A DNA stretch of 37,728 nt, taken from Burkholderiales bacterium. GTDB lineage: Bacteria > Pseudomonadota > Gammaproteobacteria > Burkholderiales > Casimicrobiaceae. The translations under genes and the position numbers were made by a program. Every line of letters starts with the position of its first letter. Position 1 is the first letter of the stretch. The DNA lies in the NCBI GenBank assembly GCA_025352105.1, contig JANXUB010000049.1:1-37728 (forward strand). The letters run 5' to 3'. This document shows positions 31,822-37,728 of this stretch, one piece after another. The notes under the pieces are model-generated. The model saw only the letters and a program-made list of their open reading frames with translations. It did no database searches and had not been told where the DNA came from.

Positions 31822-32073
31822 GTGCTTGAGCTACGTCCCAACTGCGAATGCTGCAACAAGGATTTGCCGAACGAATCGACGGAGGCGCGCATCTGCACGT
31901 TCGAGTGCACGTTTTGTGCGGACTGTGTGACAACGAAGCTGCTGGGCGTTTGTCCGAATTGCGGAGGCGAATTTTCCGTACGCCCTCGTCGTCCTGCAAG
32001 CAAACTCGGCAAGTTTCCGGCTTCGTTGGAGCGCGTTTACAAGCCCGAGGGCTGCGTCGCGAAAGCTGCCTAA
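31822..32073 (+). CDS. DUF1272 zinc-binding protein
   Basis: 83 residues from the GTG at 31822. The start LELRPNCECCNKDLP, then ARICTFECTFCADC and CPNCGGEF, gives a set of CxxC pairs able to hold zinc, and RPRRP follows, as in DUF1272. Function unknown; probably a small zinc ribbon. It lies 28 bases after yhbY and may be read from the same transcript. Its stop overlaps the stop of the convergent gluconokinase gene by 4 bases (32070-32073). Confidence 0.88.
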   Translation: MLELRPNCECCNKDLPNESTEARICTFECTFCADCVTTKLLGVCPNCGGEFSVRPRRPASKLGKFPASLERVYKPEGCVAKAA

Positions 32074-32573
32074 CTCGCGAGTGCCGCGAGCGCAGCTTCA
32101 ACCTGCTCGGCTGAATTCAATTCAATTGAAATTTGAACTGCTTTCTGCGGGCGCTCCAAAGCCTCAAACTGGCTGCGCAACAACGATTCCGGCATGTAAT
32201 GATTAGGCCGTTCGCGCATGCGCGCAGCGATCATCTCGAAGCTGCCATCAAGAAAAATCCAGGCGGCATTCGGAAGCTCGTCGCTGATCGCGTCGCGATA
32301 GCGAGTCTTTAACGCAGAGCAGGCGAGCACGACGCGCTCGCGGCGCTGACTACGTTCGCGCAACTCGCTGTTGAGCTTCGCCAACCACGGCGCTCGGTCG
32401 TCATCGTTTAGCGGCGTTCCCGCACGCATTTTTTCTACGTTGCTCGCAGGATGAAAATCGTCGGCGTCGAGGAAGGTCGCGCTCAGTCGTTCGGCCAGAG
32501 CACGACCGACGGTGGTTTTGCCGCAGCCGGAGACGCCCATGATTATGATGATGGGGGTTGTGCCCTTGGTCAC
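32070..32573 (-). CDS. gntK: Gluconokinase
   Basis: 167 residues from the GTG at 32573, chosen because AGGA lies just upstream and the frame to 32603 reaches into a repeat. It phosphorylates gluconate to 6-phosphogluconate with ATP. Motifs are Walker A GVSGCGKTTVG, the substrate region DADDFHPASNVEKMRAGTPLNDDDRAPWL, VLACSALKTRYRD and MRERPNHYMPESLLRSQFEALE. It lies downstream of gnd on the same strand, so together they feed gluconate into the pentose phosphate pathway. An intergenic repeat sits between the two. Confidence 0.92.
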   Translation of the reverse strand: MTKGTTPIIIIMGVSGCGKTTVGRALAERLSATFLDADDFHPASNVEKMRAGTPLNDDDRAPWLAKLNSELRERSQRRERVVLACSALKTRYRDAISDELPNAAWIFLDGSFEMIAARMRERPNHYMPESLLRSQFEALERPQKAVQISIELNSAEQVEAALAALAS

Positions 32574-32596
32574 GTTGATTCCTGCTTCCACCGTCC

Positions 32597-32634
32597 CCCT
32601 CACCCTAACCCTCTCCCGCCGGGGGAGAGGGGAC
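32597..32634. repeat. Dispersed GC-rich hairpin repeat, copy 2
   Basis: CCCTCTCCC (32609-32617) pairs with GGGAGAGGG (32623-32631). CCCTCACCCTAA and the stem match the copy at 16144-16181, with a GCCGG loop in place of GCAAG. It lies between gnd and gntK, so in the mRNA it would separate the two genes and could lower gntK expression. Confidence 0.75.
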
Positions 32635-32660
32635 GATATGTACGGTTCATCGCTGGTGAC

Positions 32661-33566
32661 TCATTGCTTCTTGACGGCATGTCCACCAAACCCCGCCCGC
32701 ATTTGCGCAAGCAGCTTGGCGGCGTAATCGCCCTTGCCTTGCGTTGCAAAACGCGTGGTCAACGCAAGCGCGGTTACAGGTGCCGGAACACCCAAATCGA
32801 GCATCGCTTCCACCGCCCAGCGCCCCTCGCCGGAGTCCGCAACATACGGCGCAATCGCAGCAATCTCATCGGGCTTCTGAAGCGCGGAGGCAGTGAGATC
32901 AAGGAGCCACGAGCGAACCACCGAGCCATCGCGCCAAGCCTCGGCAATATCGGCAATCGGCATCGCGAAATCTTTCTTCGCCTCCATCAGCGCAAAGCCC
33001 TCGGCCAGCGCCTGCATCATGCCGTATTCGATGCCGTTGTGAATCATCTTGGCGTAGTGGCCAGCGCCGACAGCGCCTGCGTGGACGATGCCCTGTGCCT
33101 TCGACGGCGCAAGCACTTCGAGATACGGTTTGAGCATGGCGTAGCTCTCAGGCGTCGCGCCCGTCATCACACAGTAGCCATTCTGTAATCCCCACACACC
33201 ACCGGAGACGCCAACATCGGCGTATCCGATTCCGGCAGCCGTTACCTTCACCGCACGACGCACCGAGTCTTTGTAATTTGCGTTACCGCCGTCGACCAGC
33301 AAGTCGCCTTTGCCCAGCATCGGAATCAAAGTGTCGATGGTGTTTTCGGTGATTTCACCCGACGGCAACATCATCCAGACGATACGCGGCAAGACCGCTG
33401 AAACCAATGCGTCTGCCAGCGATGCGACGGGTGTGATGTTGGCCTCAACGACCGATTCCCGCGCCTCAGCGCTGCGGTCAAACGCCACCACGTTGACGCC
33501 GCCACGCGCCCAGCGCCGGGCCATGTTGGCCCCCATTTTGCCAAGGCCAATTAGTGCAATTTGCAA
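32661..33566 (-). CDS. gnd: 6-phosphogluconate dehydrogenase, decarboxylating (short form)
   Basis: 301 residues, the length of the short (YqeC/GntZ-like) form rather than the 470-residue enzyme. It oxidises and decarboxylates 6-phosphogluconate to ribulose 5-phosphate. The Rossmann motif IGLGKMGANMARR is near the start; VDGGNANYKDSVRRA, GVSGGVWGLQNGYCVMTG and the catalytic GHYAKMIHNGIEYGMMQA (the lysine and the HN pair) follow. These short forms often prefer NAD. It is the first gene of a probable gnd-gntK unit. Confidence 0.92.
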   Translation of the reverse strand: MQIALIGLGKMGANMARRWARGGVNVVAFDRSAEARESVVEANITPVASLADALVSAVLPRIVWMMLPSGEITENTIDTLIPMLGKGDLLVDGGNANYKDSVRRAVKVTAAGIGYADVGVSGGVWGLQNGYCVMTGATPESYAMLKPYLEVLAPSKAQGIVHAGAVGAGHYAKMIHNGIEYGMMQALAEGFALMEAKKDFAMPIADIAEAWRDGSVVRSWLLDLTASALQKPDEIAAIAPYVADSGEGRWAVEAMLDLGVPAPVTALALTTRFATQGKGDYAAKLLAQMRAGFGGHAVKKQ

Positions 33567-33637
33567 ACTATCCTCCTGCGAACATTGTCTTCATTATTTG
33601 CGGCATTCGAGCGAATCGCCCCAAGCCGTCTCAATCT

Positions 33638-35473
33638 CTAAATTGGCGGCGCAACGCGCTCAACCTCTTCCACCGTGGTTAGCCCGGTGGCGATCTTGTG
33701 CGCGCCCGACGCCCGCAAAGGCTTCATGCCATCGCGGAAAGCCTGCTCACGTAGGTCGTCCATGCTCGCGCCGTTGATCACGAGCTTCCTCATTTCCGGC
33801 GTCATTACCATCACCTCGTACAACCCGGCACGACCACGATAGCCGGTCATGCGGCAGTCAAGGCAGCCCGCGGCTTTGTAAGTTGTCGAAGGTTTCGTTG
33901 CACGGTACGGCTTGGTGAGCGCCGCCCAGTCGTCGTCGCTGATCGGCGCGGCTGGCTCTTTGCAGCTAGAACACAGTGTACGGACCAGGCGCTGCGCCAT
34001 CACACCCACCACCGTTGAATTGACAAGGTAGGGCGGCACGCCCAGATCGATCAAACGCGTGATGGCCGTGGGCGCATCATTCGTATGCAACGTGGTGAGC
34101 ACCAGATGGCCCGTCAGCGCTGCCTGCACGGCCATTTCTGCCGTCGGCAGATCGCGAATTTCGCCGACCATAATGATGTCCGGATCTTGCCGCATGAGCG
34201 TACGCACGCCGCTCTCGAAATCCACGCCAATCTGCGGCTGTACCTGCATCTGGTTGAACGACGGTTCGACCATTTCAATCGGGTCTTCCACCGTACAGAC
34301 ATTAACCTCGGGCGTCGCGAGTGTCTTCAGAGTGGAATACAACGTCGTCGTTTTGCCGGAACCCGTTGGCCCCGTCACCAAAATAATGCCGTGCGGCTTT
34401 GCGATCATCGCTTCCCAGCGCGACAGATCGTCGTCGCTAAAGCCAAGATCGCGGAAGTCACGCAACAGCACTTCCGGATCAAAAATACGCATCACGATTT
34501 TTTCGCCGAACGCGGTCGGCATGGTTGCCACGCGCAGCTCAACTTCAACGCCTTCTGGCGTCACGGTTTTGATGCGGCCATCCTGCGGGCGACGCTTTTC
34601 AACAATCTCCATACGGGCCAGCAACTTCACGCGACTGACCATCGCGGTGTGAACGGCTTGTGGAATTTGATAGACCTGATGCAGCACGCCATCAATGCGA
34701 AACCTGACGACGCCAGAATCACGCCGCGGTTCGATGTGGATATCGCTTGCGCGCTGCTCGAACGCGTTTTGCCAGAGCCAGTCAACAATGCGGATGATGT
34801 GTCGATCATTGGCGTCCGGCGTGATGCCGCCGCCCTGTGCACCCAGTTGCACCAACTGCTCGAACGACGAAATGGTGCTCTTGTCGTCAACGGCACGATC
34901 CTGCGCTCGGCGCACTGACTGAGCGAGCGCGAAGAACTCGGCAACGTAGCGTTTGACGTCGAGCGGATTGGCAAACACCAACTCAACCCGACGCCGCAAC
35001 AAATTCGACAACTCGGGAATCCACGAGCGCACAAAGGGCTCGCTCGTCGCCACGGTCACCGAATCCGGCGTCACGGCAACCGGCAGAATGCGGTAGCGAT
35101 TCGCGTAGCTCGTACTCATGACGGAGCCGACCGCCGAGAAATCTACTTTCAACGGGTCGATGTGCAGATACGGCACTTTTAATCGACCGGCAAGCCATTC
35201 CGACAACGCCTCCAGTGTCAGTACCCGTTTCGGTGGTTTGTTGCTGCGCCACTTCTGCTCAGCCAGCAGCGTCAGCGGATGTTCGTAGCTTCGAAATTTT
35301 GCGTTTGTGCGCAGCTCGTCAATCAACGCGACGTCTACAAGATCGTCTGCCTCCAGCTCACGCAGCACGAGCTCAAGCGTCAGTGCACGGTCGCCCTGTG
35401 ACGAACCCTGTGGTTCGGGCTTCGGCGAAGCAGCGGATTGAGCGGGTACGGGAGGGGACTTAACGGAGGCCAT
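33638..35473 (-). CDS. GspE/PilB-family secretion ATPase, orphan
   Basis: 611 residues. An N-terminal GspE-N domain (about 85-190, LTLEALSEWLAGRLKVPYLHIDPLKVDF) is followed by the secretion-ATPase core: RASDIHIEPR, Walker A GPTGSGKT (368-375), Asp box TVEDPIE (394-400), Walker B IIMVGEIRD (433-441) and two CxxC pairs (501-504, 537-540) that hold zinc. The first 30 residues are Pro/Ser-rich. Such ATPases power pseudopilus or pilus assembly, but no other gsp or pil gene lies here. I recall similar orphan GspE/PulE genes across Burkholderiales, so the enzyme may serve a system encoded elsewhere. Confidence 0.88.
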   Translation of the reverse strand: MASVKSPPVPAQSAASPKPEPQGSSQGDRALTLELVLRELEADDLVDVALIDELRTNAKFRSYEHPLTLLAEQKWRSNKPPKRVLTLEALSEWLAGRLKVPYLHIDPLKVDFSAVGSVMSTSYANRYRILPVAVTPDSVTVATSEPFVRSWIPELSNLLRRRVELVFANPLDVKRYVAEFFALAQSVRRAQDRAVDDKSTISSFEQLVQLGAQGGGITPDANDRHIIRIVDWLWQNAFEQRASDIHIEPRRDSGVVRFRIDGVLHQVYQIPQAVHTAMVSRVKLLARMEIVEKRRPQDGRIKTVTPEGVEVELRVATMPTAFGEKIVMRIFDPEVLLRDFRDLGFSDDDLSRWEAMIAKPHGIILVTGPTGSGKTTTLYSTLKTLATPEVNVCTVEDPIEMVEPSFNQMQVQPQIGVDFESGVRTLMRQDPDIIMVGEIRDLPTAEMAVQAALTGHLVLTTLHTNDAPTAITRLIDLGVPPYLVNSTVVGVMAQRLVRTLCSSCKEPAAPISDDDWAALTKPYRATKPSTTYKAAGCLDCRMTGYRGRAGLYEVMVMTPEMRKLVINGASMDDLREQAFRDGMKPLRASGAHKIATGLTTVEEVERVAPPI

Positions 35474-35515
35474 CAGCCTATTTTGCTACAGGGCGGGGCG
35501 CTTCGCCGATTGTTG

Positions 35516-36121
35516 CTACAACTTTACGCGCCCCAAAACCTTGATGCCCGAGGAACTGCGCTGCACGAGCACGCCCTCACCAGGCACTAGCACCACGCCC
35601 GTCGTCGCCGTGATGTTGACCTGATGAGTGACGAGTAACCAGCTCTGGTTAGCAGGGACTTGCCTGATTTTGGTGACGACCTGCGCGTTGGCGCTGTCAA
35701 CGACGGCGTTGCCTGAAAACTGTGAATTGAGCGGAGCCCAATCCTCGACCGTACCCGGCGCAGTTGTCAACAACTGCGCCGTTTCGCGGCAGCGACACCA
35801 GAGGCTCGTGTACGTACGCGTAAAACTGACTTTGGCGGCTGAGAGGCGGTTTGCCATCTCGCCCAATTCCGCACGCCCGGCAGCCGACAGATTGCGCTGC
35901 GACGCGCAGTTGTCAAGCTTAAAACCGGGCGGATCGCCGATGCCCGACTCCGTCTGTCCATGTCGCAACAAAAGCGCAACGCCGCCTTTGCGCAACAGCC
36001 GATGCGCCTCGCCCGGCTCCAGCAGCGTCTGGGCGCTGACGACCGGAAGTGCTGCCCACAGCGTGACGATGAGGACCGAAGCCCAGGAGACAAAAATCGC
36101 GCGACGCATAATTGAATACAT
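35516..36121 (-). CDS. Exported histidine-phosphatase-family protein
   Basis: About 201 residues. A signal peptide (FVSWASVLIVTLWAALPVVSAQ) precedes a branch-2-like phosphoglycerate-mutase fold: LLRHGQTESGIGDPPGFKLDNCASQRNLSAAGRAELGEMANRL, CRETAQLL and LLVTHQVNITATTG. The active RHG, the Arg of CRET and the VTH histidine are present, so it may be active on a periplasmic phosphoester. The start is uncertain: the ATG at 36121 has a nearby GGA, while the ATG at 36109 also leaves a good signal peptide. It is divergent from corA with 38 bases between starts. Confidence 0.85.
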   Translation of the reverse strand: MYSIMRRAIFVSWASVLIVTLWAALPVVSAQTLLEPGEAHRLLRKGGVALLLRHGQTESGIGDPPGFKLDNCASQRNLSAAGRAELGEMANRLSAAKVSFTRTYTSLWCRCRETAQLLTTAPGTVEDWAPLNSQFSGNAVVDSANAQVVTKIRQVPANQSWLLVTHQVNITATTGVVLVPGEGVLVQRSSSGIKVLGRVKL

Positions 36122-36159
36122 ACTGTTCCAGACCGCGTCCGCGGCAGCAAAGTTCAACC

Positions 36160-37137
36160 ATGCTTATAGATTGCGCCGCTTACGTCAATGGCGTTCGCCA
36201 GGCTCCGATGGAGATCGAGGCGATCAGCAATTTCCTCGACGCACAGCAACCCGCAGGCGCGTTTGTCTGGGTCGCGCTGTTCGAGCCCACAACCGAAGTG
36301 CTGGAAAAAATGCAGGAAGAATTCAATCTGCATGAGCTGGCGATTGAGGACACCAACCGAGGCTCGCAACGCCCGAAGATTGAGGAATACGGGTCGACGC
36401 TGTTTCTGGTGTTGCACACGATTGAGCAACACGGCGAGGAGTTCGTTGATGGCGAGTTGCACGTTTACTGCGGCGAACATTTCGTATTGACGGTGCGCCA
36501 CCGAGCTGAAACCGGGTTCAAGGCGCTGCGTTCAGAGCTTGAACATGACCCACAATTTTTGGCGCTCGGCCCCGGCGCGGCGCTGCACGGTTTGATCGAT
36601 ACCGTCGTTGATCGTCTCTTCCCGGAAGTCGACGCGCTCGAAGACCGGCTCGACAAATTGGAGGAAACGATTTTTGATGCGAAAAACGACAAACGAGTCA
36701 CCGCTGAGGCGCTATACGCGCTTAAACGCGACACGATGTGCGTGCGCCGTGCCGTCACGCCGCTAGTCGAAATTTGCAGTCGACTGCTGACGCACAAGCA
36801 CCCGATTTTTCGCGAAGAATTGCGCCCGTACTTTCGCGATGTGCTCGATCACGTGACGCGTATCAACGAATCACTGGACAATCTGCGCGACATGGAAAAC
36901 AGCGCGACGCAAACCAACCTGTCGCTCATCACCCTGGCCGAAAGCGAAGTCACCAAAAAGCTCGCAGGCTGGGGTGCCATCCTGATGGTTCCGAGCATCG
37001 TCGGCACCATTTATGGCATGAATTTCAAACACATGCCTGAGCTGGAATGGGCGTACGGGTACGCTTATGCGTTGGGCTTGATGGTAGTCGGAAGCGTGGC
37101 TTTGTGGGCGTTTTTCCGGAAGATCAAATGGGTCTAA
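36160..37137 (+). CDS. corA: CorA-family divalent cation transporter
   Basis: 325 residues from the ATG at 36160; an earlier in-frame ATG overlaps the divergent gene. The cytoplasmic N-terminal domain (to about 250) has FVWVALFEPTTEVLEKMQEEFNLHELAIEDTNRGSQRPKIEEYG and the long helix ALEDRLDKLEETIF. Two C-terminal membrane helices flank the pore motif Gly286-Met287-Asn288 followed by FKHMPEL. It forms a pentamer that takes up magnesium (or cobalt and nickel). The end FFRKIKWV is family-like. A single CorA gene with its own promoter region is usual. Confidence 0.93.
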   Translation: MLIDCAAYVNGVRQAPMEIEAISNFLDAQQPAGAFVWVALFEPTTEVLEKMQEEFNLHELAIEDTNRGSQRPKIEEYGSTLFLVLHTIEQHGEEFVDGELHVYCGEHFVLTVRHRAETGFKALRSELEHDPQFLALGPGAALHGLIDTVVDRLFPEVDALEDRLDKLEETIFDAKNDKRVTAEALYALKRDTMCVRRAVTPLVEICSRLLTHKHPIFREELRPYFRDVLDHVTRINESLDNLRDMENSATQTNLSLITLAESEVTKKLAGWGAILMVPSIVGTIYGMNFKHMPELEWAYGYAYALGLMVVGSVALWAFFRKIKWV

Positions 37138-37158
37138 GCGTGCTTGCCGTCCAGCAGC

Positions 37159-37728
37159 TTACATCTGCTTGAATAAATGTGAGAACGGTCGACTGACCTT
37201 CAGCTGCTCCTTGTGATCCTTCACTTTCACCGTCGCGTCACCACGAAAATCTCTGGTGACACCTGCGATTGCGTTGACGTTCACGATGGTGCCGCGATGG
37301 ATTTGCCAGAAGATATTCGGGTCGAGCTCATCGAGCATTTCGCGTAGCGGTTTTCGGATCAACGCCTCTTCACCCGCAGTCACCACGCGCGTGTATTTCT
37401 CGTCGGAATTCAGGAACAAAACGTCCTTCACATCGATCAATTTGAGCGTTGAGCCCAGCGACGCTTTGATCCAGCGCAGGTACTCAACCGGCGCGCCTGC
37501 CCCCCCCGCCCCACCGCGCATCTCACGCTTGAGGGTCGAGATGAGTTGCGACAAATTCTCAGGCAGCGTGGGTGCATCCTGATCTTCGTTTTCGATACGC
37601 TCCTTGAGTCGCTCAATCGTCGTGATCAGACGATCTTCCTGAATCGGTTTCAGGACATAGTCCACAGCGCCACGATCAAACGCGGCGACGGCGTATTCAT
37701 GAAACGCCGTCACGAAAACGACATGCGT
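37159..37728 (-). CDS. LytTR-family response regulator, N-terminus outside the window
   Basis: 190 codons to the window edge, with the frame still open. The visible part begins inside a receiver domain: THVVFVTAFHEYAVAAFDRGAVDYVLKPI contains the signalling Thr and the conserved Lys; the phosphorylated Asp is off the edge. After a charged linker with GGAGGAGAP, a LytTR DNA-binding domain follows: IDVKDVLFLNSDEKYTRVVTAGEEALIRKPLREMLDELDPNIFWQIHRGTIVNVNAI. This is the AlgR/LytR type, which usually pairs with a LytS-like sensor kinase, likely upstream off the edge. Target genes are unknown. Confidence 0.92.
   Translation of the reverse strand, partial: THVVFVTAFHEYAVAAFDRGAVDYVLKPIQEDRLITTIERLKERIENEDQDAPTLPENLSQLISTLKREMRGGAGGAGAPVEYLRWIKASLGSTLKLIDVKDVLFLNSDEKYTRVVTAGEEALIRKPLREMLDELDPNIFWQIHRGTIVNVNAIAGVTRDFRGDATVKVKDHKEQLKVSRPFSHLFKQM

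Overview
The window reads as a chromosomal segment of a GC-rich betaproteobacterium, probably Burkholderiales or a close relative. The evidence is the gene content (an orphan GspE-like ATPase, yhbY with a glycine-rich tail divergent from rlmE, DUF1272, DUF3297, DUF2145) and palindromic intergenic repeats of types I associate with Burkholderiales and Xanthomonadaceae. No rRNA, tRNA, CRISPR array, prophage or complete insertion sequence was found. A truncated IS5-type transposase start lies at the left edge, and a LytTR response regulator runs off the right edge.

Region by region. 1-1.7 kb: transposase fragment, a TauE/SafE permease with a clear terminator, and a YiaA-like membrane protein. 1.7-5.4 kb (+ strand): two tandem paralogous exported proteins, a DUF2145 protein, an exported DsrE-like protein, and a SpeD-SpeE fusion predicted to carry both steps of spermidine synthesis. 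5.4-10.1 kb (- strand): a tightly packed unit of a D-threonine-aldolase-type PLP enzyme, a prolyl-oligopeptidase-type peptidase and a secreted protein ending in two dockerin-like calcium loops. 10.1-16.1 kb: EamA exporter, a divergent LysR regulator and metallo-beta-lactamase-fold protein with lost metal ligands, DUF3297, a Phd-type antitoxin followed by an internally deleted VapC, a DUF1080 lipoprotein and a class V aminotransferase. 16.2-24.1 kb (- strand): an M16 metallopeptidase and a four-gene sugar-type ABC importer with a consensus promoter and a long REP-like hairpin between binding protein and permeases. 24.4-25.6 kb: a small exported protein and phosphatidylserine decarboxylase.

25.8-29.6 kb (- strand): an eight-gene unit headed by a TetR regulator whose probable operator fills the spacer of its own consensus promoter. 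The other members are three VOC/PhnB-like proteins, a DoxX-like membrane protein, DUF4287, DUF1428 and an AHSA1-type SRPBCC protein. 29.8-32.1 kb: RNA functions (rlmE, yhbY) and a DUF1272 zinc protein. 32.1-33.6 kb: gnd and gntK, which together carry gluconate into the pentose phosphate pathway. 33.6-37.7 kb: GspE-like ATPase, histidine phosphatase, CorA and the LytTR regulator.

The strongest candidates for under-described biology are the tandem exported paralogs with DUF2145, the TetR-controlled operon of small proteins, the aldolase/peptidase/dockerin-like unit, the SpeD-SpeE fusion whose ribosome-binding site sits in a hairpin, and the FUS-like tail on YhbY. All functional statements come from reading motifs by eye; no database search was run.
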